64,000 nt of DNA from Beijerinckiaceae bacterium. Its GTDB lineage: Bacteria > Pseudomonadota > Alphaproteobacteria > Rhizobiales > Beijerinckiaceae. The notes beneath the pieces were generated by a model, which saw nothing but the letters and a program-made list of their open reading frames with translations, was not told where the DNA came from and ran no database searches. The position numbers and the translations under genes were made by a program. This document shows positions 1-9,013 of this stretch, piece by piece. How positions within the stretch are numbered: position 1 is the first letter of the stretch; the number at the start of each line of letters is the position of its first letter. The stretch covers positions 1 to 64,000 of the forward strand of contig JAIELD010000029.1 of NCBI GenBank assembly GCA_019753285.1, written 5' to 3'.

Positions 1-566
1 ACGGACTCTCGATCATCCGGGACCTCAAGAGCCGCATCAACGTTCCCGTCATCATGCTGACGGCGACCGCGAGCCCGATCGACCGCGTGGTCGGGCTCGA
101 ACTCGGCGCCGACGACTACGTCGCAAAGCCCTGCGAGCTGCGCGAGTTGATGGCGCGCATCCGCTCGGTGCTTCGCCGCAGCAATGCCCTGCCGCCGGGC
201 TTCCGTCGGCCGGACGCCGTCACGATCTACGCGTTCGACGGATGGACGATCGATACCCGCAAGCGCACGCTCAGCTCTCCGCAGGGCGCGCTCGTCGAAC
301 TCACTTCGGGCGAGTTCGACCTGCTGCATGTGTTCGTCGAGCACGCCAACGAGGTGCTGAGCCGCGACCAGCTGCTCGATCTTGCGCGCGGACGCTCCAC
401 CGTCGCGTTCGACCGCGCCATCGACGTGCAGATCAGCCGCCTCAGACGCAAGATCGAACCTGACAGCCAGCAGCCCACCATCATCAAGACGGTGCGCAGC
501 GAGGGCTACATCATGACCTCGGTCATCGAGAAGAGGGCCGAGCCCGACCGCGGGCGGCCGCGGTGA
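1..566 (+). CDS. OmpR-family response regulator, 5' end outside window
   Basis: The reading frame is open from base 3, so the start and the phospho-accepting aspartate lie before the window. What remains begins in the receiver domain: the conserved Thr (VIMLTA), then the GADDYVAKP stretch with the invariant Lys. From about base 225 a winged-helix DNA-binding domain follows (LTSGEFDLLHVFVEHA, then RRKIEPD and VRSEGYIM). This is an OmpR/PhoB-type regulator. The next gene, 34 bases downstream on the same strand, encodes a histidine kinase, so they are very probably a cognate pair. The signal sensed cannot be read from the sequence. Confidence 0.93.
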   Translation, partial: GLSIIRDLKSRINVPVIMLTATASPIDRVVGLELGADDYVAKPCELRELMARIRSVLRRSNALPPGFRRPDAVTIYAFDGWTIDTRKRTLSSPQGALVELTSGEFDLLHVFVEHANEVLSRDQLLDLARGRSTVAFDRAIDVQISRLRRKIEPDSQQPTIIKTVRSEGYIMTSVIEKRAEPDRGRPR

Positions 567-600
567 CACCAGGCCGACCAGCCTCGAGCATGCGTAGCCG

Positions 601-2052
601 ATGAGCCGCTTGTCACGCCTGTTCGGCGCGGGGCCGCGCCTGGCCACCCGCATCGCGCTCATCATCATCCTGCCATTGATCGCCATCCAGATGATCAATT
701 TCGGGATGTTCCTGCTGCTGCCGAAAGCGACGATCCATCTCTATCGCAGCGAGTGGGTGCTCGCCGTCTCGGAACGGATCACGCGCGAGGTGTTCGAGGC
801 ACCGCCGCATCGGCGTCAGGCGATATTGGCAGCCGTACCGGAGAAGCAATGGCTCGATCTTTCCTGGCAGTCGTCCTCGCCGCGCGAGCCCGGCAATGAT
901 TTTGCCATCCCCGAATTGAGGAGGTTCGAAGCCGCGTTGATGGGCAAGCTCGGTCCGCTCGCACGCTCGGCCTCGATCATACCGATCGGGCGGCACCCTC
1001 CACGTTCGATGAGCGCGCATGTCGAGATGGTGCCGCCTGAGGAGACGCCGATCGCCGATGACGGGTCGGGCGTCCGCGTCGAATACCGCTCGAGCATCCC
1101 GGACATTTTCGGCCTCGCCATCGAGGGCAATGACGGCACCTGGCTGTCGATCCGGCCGCGGCGTGAGGATGACACGCTGAGGCGGGTGATTCCCTTCATT
1201 GCAGGGCTGGTCCTCTCCGGTGCGCTGATCGCCCTGCTCTCCATCATCGCCGCGCGGCGGATCATGCAGCGTATGGAAAAAATGGCCGCTGCCGCGGAGC
1301 GCCTCGGGCGCGAGCGCGAGACGACGCCGATCAGCGAGGCCGGTCTCGGCGAGTTCGCCGTCATCGCCCGCAGCCTCAACGAGATGCAGGCGAGGATCAA
1401 GCGCTTCGTCGACGAGCGCACGCGCATGGTGGCGGCGATCTCGCATGATCTGCGCACGCCGCTGACGAGGATGAAGCTTTCGGCCGAATACATCGGCGAG
1501 CCCGATCTCAAACAAGACATCACCGACGGGATAGACCGTATGCGATCGATGATCGAGGCAACGCTCGCTTTCGCGAGCCACGACGCACGCGGCGAGGCGC
1601 ACCAGAAAATCGATCTTGCCGCCCTCCTCATCAGCCTCGTCGACGAGATGAGCGACCTTGGCCATGCGCTGCGCTACGAAGGCCCGGACCATTGCCTTTT
1701 TTCCTGCCAGCCGCAGATGATGCGCAGGGCGATCACGAACCTGTTGGACAATGCGGTCAAGTTCGCGCCATCCGCCGTGGTGACGCTGACGGAGAGCATC
1801 AAAACGATCAGCCTTTCGATCATCGATACCGGCCCGGGCATACCCGCCCACCGGCTTTCATCGGTTCTCGAACCGTTCTATCGCCTCGAAACGTCGCGCA
1901 ACGAGGAGACGGGCGGCTTCGGCCTCGGGCTTTCGATCGCCAACGACATCATCCTCGCGCATGGCGGCGAAATGAAGCTGAGCAATCAGCAGCCATGCGG
2001 CTTGCGCGTCGAGATCGTGCTGCCGGCGCTCGGCTCGGCGGAAAAAGCCTGA
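601..2052 (+). CDS. membrane sensor histidine kinase (HAMP-HisKA-HATPase)
   Basis: This 483-residue protein is the likely partner of the upstream response regulator. It has a membrane segment at about residues 14-40, a periplasmic sensor region of about 150 residues, a second membrane segment at about 195-217 and a HAMP linker. The phosphorylated His is near residue 282 in the H-box ISHDLRTPLTRMK. The ATPase domain shows an N-box (NLLDNAVKFAP, about 380), a G1 box (DTGPGIP, about 409) and a G2 box (GGFGLGLS, about 438). All catalytic motifs are present, so it should be active. The architecture resembles EnvZ-type kinases; the ligand is unknown. Confidence 0.93.
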   Translation: MSRLSRLFGAGPRLATRIALIIILPLIAIQMINFGMFLLLPKATIHLYRSEWVLAVSERITREVFEAPPHRRQAILAAVPEKQWLDLSWQSSSPREPGNDFAIPELRRFEAALMGKLGPLARSASIIPIGRHPPRSMSAHVEMVPPEETPIADDGSGVRVEYRSSIPDIFGLAIEGNDGTWLSIRPRREDDTLRRVIPFIAGLVLSGALIALLSIIAARRIMQRMEKMAAAAERLGRERETTPISEAGLGEFAVIARSLNEMQARIKRFVDERTRMVAAISHDLRTPLTRMKLSAEYIGEPDLKQDITDGIDRMRSMIEATLAFASHDARGEAHQKIDLAALLISLVDEMSDLGHALRYEGPDHCLFSCQPQMMRRAITNLLDNAVKFAPSAVVTLTESIKTISLSIIDTGPGIPAHRLSSVLEPFYRLETSRNEETGGFGLGLSIANDIILAHGGEMKLSNQQPCGLRVEIVLPALGSAEKA

Positions 2053-2117
2053 GAGGCAAACTATCGGCGTCGGAGACGGCCCGCTTCTGCAGGCCTCCGC
2101 GCCATAAACTCAGTCGG

Positions 2118-2651
2118 TCAGGCGAGATAATCGACCAGTCGCGGCGTCGCGCTCTTGTCCGTCGCAGAGCCATTCTGGAGCTGTTTGAGAAAATCCTGGA
2201 GGAGCGAGGTGGAATCGACCGTCGAGGATGCACCGCTCGCGGCGTTCGCATCAAACAGCGCATCGAGCGGGCTGGAGGGTTGTTGCGCGTCGGATGCACC
2301 GCTCGGCGCATGCGCGCCATGCTTGTGACCTTTCTGCAGGACCGACTTCAACTCATCGGCCTGCGCGCTCGTCAACTTGCCGGACTTCACTTCGCCATCG
2401 ATCAGGCCGTCGATCTTCGACTTCAACTGCGAGGGATCGAGAGACGGGTCGGAACTTGTCCCGCTGCCGGCGGTCCCGCCTCCGGTGTCCAGCAGCTTCG
2501 AGATGTCGTCCTCGGCGCTTTTGATGGCATTCGCGTCTTCCGCCGAAATCTTGCCGGCGGCCACGTCCCTGTCGATTGCCTTATCGATGTGCTTCCTGAT
2601 GGCTGAAAGGTCCGGCCTTGGAGGGACGGACGATGCTGATACTGAACTCAT
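2118..2651 (-). CDS. hypothetical acidic helical protein
   Basis: The gene encodes 177 residues starting at the ATG at 2651, which has AAGGAG seven bases upstream. A longer frame exists further upstream but lacks such a site. The protein has two similar helical units, DRDVAAGKISAEDANAIK and DGEVKSGKLTSAQADELK, separated by a Gly/Ser/Asp-rich linker, and a low-complexity tail rich in Ala, Ser and Asp. I see no signal peptide or membrane segment from the chosen start. The repeated unit resembles EF-hand-like or short helical repeats, but the Ca-binding Asp pattern is not clear. The function is unknown. Confidence 0.7.
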   Translation of the reverse strand: MSSVSASSVPPRPDLSAIRKHIDKAIDRDVAAGKISAEDANAIKSAEDDISKLLDTGGGTAGSGTSSDPSLDPSQLKSKIDGLIDGEVKSGKLTSAQADELKSVLQKGHKHGAHAPSGASDAQQPSSPLDALFDANAASGASSTVDSTSLLQDFLKQLQNGSATDKSATPRLVDYLA

Positions 2652-2820
2652 TGGCTCACTCCTTGCGAACACGCCCGAGCCGCACGACGACACGTTCGCG
2701 ATGCAAGGCCGGGCAAGGAAGCAAGCCGCCGCCATGGTTAATGATTGGAAAAGAGCCTGCCGCAAAAGCGCCACTGAAACGCTGCGTTACACTTTGAAGC
2801 GGCACGGAAGTGGATGAGGA

Positions 2821-2905
2821 TGGTGGGGGAGGTAGGACTCGAACCTACGAAGGCGTAGCCAGCGGATTTACAGTCCGCCCCCTTTGCCACTCGGGACACT
2901 CCCCC
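2821..2905 (-). tRNA. tRNA-Tyr (GTA)
   Basis: Read on the minus strand, the 85-base segment folds as a long-variable-arm tRNA. The 7-bp acceptor pairs GGGGGAG with CTCCCCC, followed by discriminator A and an encoded CCA. The T-arm contains GGTTCGAGTCC. The anticodon loop CTGTAAA gives anticodon GTA, hence tyrosine. Confidence 0.97.
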
Positions 2906-3145
2906 AGCCTCTGTACGGCAGGCTTTCGCCGGCCCATCGATCGAGAAACGTAGCCCCTCAAACGATAATCCCCGCAGGTCGTGCGGGAGTGCCGCGTTAT
3001 GATTGACGAGTGCCGGCACTGTCAACTGCAAAAAGCCGAGCTCTCGGGTATGGTGTCCGATGGCTGCGCGCAGCCGCCATGCCGATTGCCAGCCCTCTTG
3101 CGGCATGACATGACAGGCCCAACCGCAGGATAGGGTCACGAACGA

Positions 3146-4096
3146 TTGAAAGCGCCACGTCAGCCAGGCCGCAAGGCAACGCCCTCCCCGGGCTGGTCAC
3201 CGCTCGCCGGAAGCGCACGCCATCGCGACGAGGGGAATGCCGAGGGGAGCGCGCCCCGCCGGGCCGAGTCCGACGACGGTAGCCCCCGCAAGAAGACCAA
3301 GGACGATTGGAAGCTGAAGAGCCCGCGCCGCAAGTTCCGCGAGCAGCGCGACGGGCGCGGGCGTTCATCCGAACAGTCGGCCGGCGATGATGGGCTCCAT
3401 CTCCTTTACGGCATCCACTCCGTACGCGAAGCGCTGCGCAACCCGCGCCGCTCGCTGAAGCGCCTGCTCGCCACGGAAAACGGTGCGCTGCGGCTGCAGG
3501 AGGACGGGCCGCTGCCGCTCACGCCAACCATCGTCAAGCCGGACGAGATCGGCCGCCGCCTCTCGGCGGACGCCGTGCATCAGGGTGTCCTGCTCGAGGC
3601 CGAACCCCTCGCGCCGATCAGTCTCACCGACATTCCGAAGAGCACGATCGTCCTTGCGCTCGACCAGGTGACGGACCCGCACAATGTGGGCGCCATCCTG
3701 CGGAGTTGCGCCGCGTTCAACGTCGGGGCGCTGCTCATCACGGAACGACACAGCCCCGAAGTCACCGGCGTCCTGGCCAAGGCGGCATCCGGCGCGCTGG
3801 AGCACGTTCCCTTCGCGGTCGTCCGCAACCTGTCGGACGCGCTCGAAAAACTGAAAGGCAGGGGTTTTGCCTGCATCGGACTCGATTCCGAGGCGGAACG
3901 GCCCATAGGCGACGTCGCGATGGAGCGGCCACTGGTGCTGGTGATGGGCGCGGAAGGCAAGGGCCTCAGGCAGAAGACGCGCGAGACCTGCACGGTGCTG
4001 GCACGGCTCGACATGCCGGGCGCGATCAAGAGCCTCAACGTCTCGAACGCGGCAGCGATCGCGCTCTACGCCGTCACGACCGCGCTTTCAAAATAG
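3146..4096 (+). CDS. rlmB: SpoU-family 23S rRNA 2'-O-methyltransferase (RlmB/TrmH type)
   Basis: This is a SAM-dependent RNA ribose methyltransferase of the knotted SPOUT class. It probably makes the 23S Gm2251 modification, although the exact site cannot be proven from sequence. A basic, low-complexity N-terminal extension (about residues 1-75) precedes the substrate-binding domain (LYGIHSVREALRNP). The three SpoU motifs follow: LDQVTDPHNVGAILRSCAAF, LVMGAEGKGLR and SLNVSNAAAIALY. There is no in-frame ATG near the 5' end, so TTG at 3146 is the likely start. It is transcribed away from tRNA-Tyr. Confidence 0.9.
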   Translation: MKAPRQPGRKATPSPGWSPLAGSARHRDEGNAEGSAPRRAESDDGSPRKKTKDDWKLKSPRRKFREQRDGRGRSSEQSAGDDGLHLLYGIHSVREALRNPRRSLKRLLATENGALRLQEDGPLPLTPTIVKPDEIGRRLSADAVHQGVLLEAEPLAPISLTDIPKSTIVLALDQVTDPHNVGAILRSCAAFNVGALLITERHSPEVTGVLAKAASGALEHVPFAVVRNLSDALEKLKGRGFACIGLDSEAERPIGDVAMERPLVLVMGAEGKGLRQKTRETCTVLARLDMPGAIKSLNVSNAAAIALYAVTTALSK

Positions 4097-4103
4097 CAGT
4101 CGC

Positions 4104-4748
4104 TCAAGGCGAGACGCGGATGATCCGCGGCGCGGCATAGCCATAACTCGCATTGTAGCTTGCCTGCGACTGGAACCCTGCCTCCTGCGTCGTCGCCATG
4201 ACCGGAAGCCCGTTGTTGCGTGAGCCCCGCTTCACGCGCGTCGTCTGGGGTGGTGCATAGGCGTAATCGATATCCGCGCCGTACGACGCCGAGCCTTGAT
4301 AGCCGTCGGTGCCGAACTGGCCGCTGCGCGCCGAATAGCCGGAATACCCGCCATAGCCATAACCGTAACCGCCGCCATAACCATAGCCGTAGCCATTGGC
4401 CCGAAACCCATCACGACCACGGTGATGACGTGCACCATGGCCGACAGGATAGAGATACTGGGTTTGCGGATGCGGAAAATACCCGCCGACCTGCGCGCGA
4501 GACGTCAGGATCGGACGTTGCCGAAACGAGACGCCGCCGATTGGCCGACCTGCCCGCGGCTGGCCGCGATAGGCAAGGCCGTAACGCGCGCTCCCATGCC
4601 CCTTGACGCCAAAGCCGCCAATGCGAGAACCCGAAATTCCCTTGCTGCCAAAGCCGCCGGCAGCGGTCGCTGCACACGTCAAGACGGACGCGGCCGAGAC
4701 GAGTACTGCGAGGAACAAGGCCGAAAGCGGCAAACGAGACAGCACCAT
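4104..4748 (-). CDS. secreted Gly/Tyr-rich protein of unknown function
   Basis: The 214-residue protein starts at the ATG at 4748, which has AAAGGTG upstream; an in-frame TTG 18 bases earlier sits inside that site and is less likely. The N-terminus is a signal peptide (LPLSALFLAVLVSAASVLTCAATAA). The mature part is low complexity: Gly-rich repeats (GSKGISGSRIGGFGVKGHGS), then a tract of alternating Gly and Tyr (YGYGYGGGYGYGYGGYSGYS). Such sequences are usually disordered, surface or envelope-associated. It converges on rlmB. No function can be assigned. Confidence 0.65.
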   Translation of the reverse strand: MVLSRLPLSALFLAVLVSAASVLTCAATAAGGFGSKGISGSRIGGFGVKGHGSARYGLAYRGQPRAGRPIGGVSFRQRPILTSRAQVGGYFPHPQTQYLYPVGHGARHHRGRDGFRANGYGYGYGGGYGYGYGGYSGYSARSGQFGTDGYQGSASYGADIDYAYAPPQTTRVKRGSRNNGLPVMATTQEAGFQSQASYNASYGYAAPRIIRVSP

Positions 4749-5209
4749 GACGCAACACCTTTGCAAGGTCGGACTGCCTCAAGGTTAACAATGAATGACC
4801 GCCGAAGTAAATCGCGGCCTTGCATTGACGGTTAACGCGCAGGATGCGCGGCTGATCCGCAATGATTTGCGGGAAAATTCGCGCAGACCGCCACAATTTA
4901 GCCAAAGGTTGCAGACTGGCCGGCTCGACGTTTGGGTTTAAATACCGTTAAGTGCGCCATCGCAGTTGAGGAACTGGAATCAAGCGGGATTCTGATCTCT
5001 CGGCTAATATGTGTCGGGCGCATGGTTTTGCGGCCGACCAAACAGATCGGCTGCTTGCGTCGGAGACGGTTATCGTCGTCCCTCGTCAGTGTCGGCCAGC
5101 GCCTAACGCTGCCCGACAGGCCGGTCGATTCAACGATCTCGATGAACGCCTCCGCCAGCGGGGCAGTCGGGATCCGGCAAAAAACGTCGTGTTTCGAGGA
5201 GGAAACGGC
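4749..5209. other. intergenic region between divergent genes
   Basis: This 461-base gap separates two divergent genes and should hold both promoters. One short open frame crosses it on the plus strand, but its composition is unconvincing and it has no ribosome site. The only clear signal is the strong Shine-Dalgarno GAGGAGGAAACGGC directly before the transporter start at 5210. Confidence 0.5.
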
Positions 5210-6883
5210 ATGACAATGACAGCAAGCGCGGGGTCGGCTTCCGTGCCGATGACCAAGGAAGAGAAGAAGGTTATTCTCGCTTCCTCGGTCGGTACGATTT
5301 TCGAGTGGTATGACTTCTACCTGGCGGGTTCTCTCGCCGCCAACATCAGCCAGAACTTCGTGCCGGGCACGAACGACACGGCGAAATTCATCTTCGTCCT
5401 CTTCGGCTTCGCAGCCGGCTTTGCGGTTCGCCCGTTCGGCGCACTGTTCTTCGGCCGCCTGGGTGACATGATCGGCCGCAAATATACCTTCCTCGTCACC
5501 ATGACGATCATGGGTCTCGCAACCTTCCTCGTCGGCGTCCTGCCGGGCTACAACACCATCGGCTATCTCGCGCCAGTTGCGTTCATCGCCTGCCGCCTGC
5601 TGCAGGGCCTCGCGCTCGGCGGCGAGTATGGCGGCGCCGCGACCTATGTCGCGGAGCACGCTCCGATGGGTCGGCGCGGCTTCTACACGTCGTGGATCCA
5701 GACGACCGCGACGGTCGGCCTCTTCCTGTCGCTGCTCGTCATCCTGACGCTGCGCCTCAGCATGACGCCGGAGGCGTTTGCCGATTACGGCTGGCGCATT
5801 CCGTTCCTCGTCTCGATCGTCCTGCTCGGCTTCTCGATCTGGATCCGGCTCCAGCTTTCGGAATCGCCGGCTTTCCAGAAAATGAAGGAGGAAGGCACCA
5901 ATTCCAAGGCCCCGCTCTCGGAAGCCTTCGGTAACTGGAGCAACGGCAAGATCGCGCTGATCGCATTGCTCGGCGGCACCGCCGGTCAGGCCGTGGTCTG
6001 GTATTGCGGTCAGTTCTACGCGCTGTTCTTCCTCACGCAGACGCTGAAGGTCGACGGCACGACGGCGAACCTGCTGATCGCCGCCGCGCTGCTGCTCGGC
6101 ACGCCCGGCTTCATCCTCTTCGGTTGGCTGTCGGACAAGATCGGTCGCAAGCCGATCATCATGGCAGGCTGCCTCATCGCAGCGTTGACCTACTTCCCTC
6201 TCTTCAAGATGATCGCGCAGACGGCCAATCCCAAGCTGATCGCCGCGACGGAGCAGGTGAAGGTGACGCTGACGGCAGATCCCGCGACCTGCGGAACGCT
6301 GTTCGACCCTGTCGGCGTGCGCGTGTTCACCAGCCCCTGCGACCTCACCCGCCGCACGCTAGCGACCAACTCGATCCATTACGAGTTGCAGAACGGAGCC
6401 GCAGGCTCCGCGATGAGCGCCTCGGTCAACGGCACGGACGTGCCCGGCCTCGACGGTCCGGGAGCCAAGGTCGTGGCAGCTGCGCAGGCCGCAGGCTATC
6501 CGAAGGCCGGCGACCCGAGCATCTTGAAGACACCGTCGGTCGGCGCAACGCTGTCCGATGAGCGCGCGCTGAAACTGATCGGCCTTCTGTTCATCCTCGT
6601 TGTCTACGTGACGATGGTGTATGGCCCGATCGCCGCGCTGCTGGTCGAACTCTTCCCGACCCGCATCCGCTACTCCGGCATGTCGCTTCCCTACCACATC
6701 GGCAACGGGTGGTTCGGCGGCTTCCTGCCCCCGACGGCCTTCGCGATCGTCGCAGCCTCCGGAAACATCTTCCAGGGCCTCTGGTATCCGATCATCGTCG
6801 CTGCCGGCACGTTCATCATCGGCATGATCTTCCTGCCGGAGACCAAGGATCGCGATATCTTCACCTACGAAAACGAAAAGTAG
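5210..6883 (+). CDS. MFS transporter, metabolite:H+ symporter (MHS) family
   Basis: The 557-residue inner-membrane symporter resembles the ShiA/ProP/KgtP family. Family hallmarks are the N-terminal SSVGTIFEWYDFYL, the loop 2-3 motif GRLGDMIGRKYTF, the ALGGEYGG helix, and the loop 8-9 copy GWLSDKIGRKP. ATG at 5210 is chosen for its GAGGAGG ribosome site. A non-membrane segment of about 105 residues (about 343-450), with two Cys (DPATCGTLF and FTSPCDLT), interrupts the C-terminal half and makes the protein longer than the usual 420-450 residues. The substrate is unknown; an organic acid, compatible solute or aromatic acid would fit the family. A terminator follows. Confidence 0.88.
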   Translation: MTMTASAGSASVPMTKEEKKVILASSVGTIFEWYDFYLAGSLAANISQNFVPGTNDTAKFIFVLFGFAAGFAVRPFGALFFGRLGDMIGRKYTFLVTMTIMGLATFLVGVLPGYNTIGYLAPVAFIACRLLQGLALGGEYGGAATYVAEHAPMGRRGFYTSWIQTTATVGLFLSLLVILTLRLSMTPEAFADYGWRIPFLVSIVLLGFSIWIRLQLSESPAFQKMKEEGTNSKAPLSEAFGNWSNGKIALIALLGGTAGQAVVWYCGQFYALFFLTQTLKVDGTTANLLIAAALLLGTPGFILFGWLSDKIGRKPIIMAGCLIAALTYFPLFKMIAQTANPKLIAATEQVKVTLTADPATCGTLFDPVGVRVFTSPCDLTRRTLATNSIHYELQNGAAGSAMSASVNGTDVPGLDGPGAKVVAAAQAAGYPKAGDPSILKTPSVGATLSDERALKLIGLLFILVVYVTMVYGPIAALLVELFPTRIRYSGMSLPYHIGNGWFGGFLPPTAFAIVAASGNIFQGLWYPIIVAAGTFIIGMIFLPETKDRDIFTYENEK

Positions 6884-6911
6884 GACGCGGCGCGACCGCT
6901 CACGCTCGAGG

Positions 6912-6942
6912 AAACCCCGGCCTGGCCGGGGTTTTCTTTTTT
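6912..6942 (+). terminator. rho-independent terminator after the MFS gene
   Basis: A GC-rich hairpin with arms AACCCCGGCC and GGCCGGGGTT is followed by TTTCTTTTTT. It lies about 30 bases after the transporter stop codon and separates it from the peptide ABC operon. Confidence 0.9.
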
Positions 6943-7089
6943 CAACGGATAATCGGTCGATATGTCCGCGATTCGTCTTGGTCGATGGTGATTGACGTCG
7001 GCTTTGGTCCGTGTCTTGCTGTGCTTAAAAAATGATCGGTCGCGGTCGTCGTGATCGCATCCATGGATTGTAAACGGTCGGAGGGCGGA

Positions 7090-8877
7090 ATGATTTCCAA
7101 GGAATTGCAGGGTCTGGTCGATGAGGTGAAGGACGGGGCTCTCTCCCGTCGGTCGTTCCTGAAAGCGGCGACCGCCTTTGGTCTCACTGCGCCGCTGGCC
7201 AACCAGCTCCTCGCCTTCAACGGCGTCGCCATGGCGCAGCCGGCCAGCGGCTACAAGCCAACCAAGGCAGGCGGCGGCGGACCGCTCAAGGTTCTTCTCT
7301 GGCAGGCGCCGACCCTCCTCAATCCGCATTTCGCCAGCGGCACCAAGGATCAGATCGCATCTCGCATCTTTTTCGAGGCTCTCGCGGGCTGGGATGCGGA
7401 TGGAAACCTCGTGCCCCAGCTTGCGGCGGAGATCCCGAGCAAGGCCAATGGCGGCCTCTCGGCGGACGGAACGCAGGTCACCTGGAAGTTGAAGCCCAAC
7501 GTCAAATGGCATGACGGCAAGCCCTTCACCGCCGACGACGTCATTTTCACGGCCGAATACGCGGCTGACCCCGCCACGGCCGCCTACACGACGAGCGCCT
7601 ATTCCAACATCAAGGTCGAGAAGATCGACAATCTCACCGTCCGCATCACCTTCCCGAACCCACAGCCCTTCTGGGCGGACGCGTTCGTCGCGACCAACGG
7701 GCAGATCCTGCCCAAGCACCATTTCGGCGACTACAAGGGCGCAAAATCGCGCGAGGCTCCAGCCAATCTGAAGCCGATTGGCACCGGCCCTTACAAGCTC
7801 GTCGATTTCAAGCCCGGCGACGTCATCACCTGCGAGCGCAACGCCGACTACCACGTGCCGAACCAGCCGCAATTCGACACGCTGGAAGTGAAGGGCGGTG
7901 GCGATGCGGCCTCTGCCGCGCGCGCGGTCATCCAGACCGGCGAATATGATTACGCGTGGAACATGCAGGTCGAGGACGATCTGCTGAAGCGCATGGAGCA
8001 AGGCGGCAAGGGACGGGTGCTCGTCGCGGTGGCAGGCGACATCGAATACATCATTCTCAACACCACCGATCCCAATGTCGAGGTCGATGGGGAGCGCTCC
8101 AGCGTCAAGACCAAGCATCCGACGTTGAGCGATCCCGCCGTCAGGTCCGCGATCAACCTGCTCGTCGATCGCGACTCCATCCAGAAGTTCATTTACGGAC
8201 GCGGCGGCAACGCCACCGCGAGCTTTGTCAACGAGCCGGCGCGTTTCAAATCCAAGACGCTGAAATACGAGTTCAATATCGACAAGGCGAACAAGATTCT
8301 GGACGACGCCGGCTACAAGCGCGGCGCGGACGGCATCCGCGAGAAGGATGGCAAGAAGCTCAAATACGTCTTTCAGACTTCGATCAACGCGCCTCGCCAG
8401 AAGTGTCAGGCCATCATCAAGCAGGCCTGCCAGAAGGCGGGCATCGATCTCGAGCTGAAATCGGTGACCGCCTCCGTGTTCTTCTCCTCGGACGTGGCGA
8501 ACCCCGATACCTACACCAAGCTCTACTGCGACATGGAGATGTATACGACGACGCAGCCGCAGCCGGACCCCGAGCGTTTCCTGAACCAGTGCGTGTCGTG
8601 GGAAATCGCCAACAAGGACAATAAATGGCTCGGCCGCAACGTATCGCGCTGGAGCGATAAGGAGGCAGACGAAGCCTACAAGGCCGCGCAGAAGGAACTC
8701 GACCCGGACAAGCGCGCCGCGCTCCTGATCAAGGTCAACGAAATCTTCTGCAACGCGCATGTCTTCGTGCCGCTTCTGGCACGCACGCGCGTCGTCGCCG
8801 CCGCAAACAACCTCTTTCCGCGCGTGACCGGCTGGGATGTCGATACCTGGGACCTCGCCGCCTGGTATCGCACCTGA
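7090..8877 (+). CDS. peptide-type ABC transporter substrate-binding protein, Tat-exported
   Basis: This 595-residue periplasmic protein is of the SBP family 5 (DppA/OppA) type. The start is ATG at 7090 with GGAGGGCGG just upstream. The N-terminus carries a twin-arginine motif, SRRSFLKAA (about residues 19-27), followed by a hydrophobic stretch ending in AMA, so folded export through Tat is likely. Family signatures include NPHFASGTKDQ, DGTQVTWKLKPNVKWHDGKPFTADDV and LKPIGTGPYKLVDF. It is the first gene of an operon with two permeases and a broken ATPase. The ligand could be a peptide, a sugar or another amine compound; it cannot be resolved here. Confidence 0.9.
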   Translation: MISKELQGLVDEVKDGALSRRSFLKAATAFGLTAPLANQLLAFNGVAMAQPASGYKPTKAGGGGPLKVLLWQAPTLLNPHFASGTKDQIASRIFFEALAGWDADGNLVPQLAAEIPSKANGGLSADGTQVTWKLKPNVKWHDGKPFTADDVIFTAEYAADPATAAYTTSAYSNIKVEKIDNLTVRITFPNPQPFWADAFVATNGQILPKHHFGDYKGAKSREAPANLKPIGTGPYKLVDFKPGDVITCERNADYHVPNQPQFDTLEVKGGGDAASAARAVIQTGEYDYAWNMQVEDDLLKRMEQGGKGRVLVAVAGDIEYIILNTTDPNVEVDGERSSVKTKHPTLSDPAVRSAINLLVDRDSIQKFIYGRGGNATASFVNEPARFKSKTLKYEFNIDKANKILDDAGYKRGADGIREKDGKKLKYVFQTSINAPRQKCQAIIKQACQKAGIDLELKSVTASVFFSSDVANPDTYTKLYCDMEMYTTTQPQPDPERFLNQCVSWEIANKDNKWLGRNVSRWSDKEADEAYKAAQKELDPDKRAALLIKVNEIFCNAHVFVPLLARTRVVAAANNLFPRVTGWDVDTWDLAAWYRT

Positions 8878-9013
8878 GACGGGCTCTGCCCCGAAGTGAC
8901 GGGCAGACGAGGGAAGCGACGCGGACGCCATGTCCGCGGCGCGAAACTTGCTGCACGGCGTGGATGGACCGCGCCGTGCACTTCACAGGTCGCGCGTTCC
9001 GGAAGAGACTGCC

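Noticed and set aside
4932-5213. Plus-strand frame of about 90 codons before the MFS gene
   Set aside because: It has no ribosome site and a composition unlike the neighbouring proteins, and it overlaps the strong MFS ribosome site.
6865-8931. Long minus-strand open frame of about 690 codons opposite the substrate-binding protein gene
   Set aside because: It is antisense to a well-supported SBP5 gene, has an Arg/Ala/Val-biased composition without family motifs, and has no ribosome site. It reflects high-GC third codon positions.
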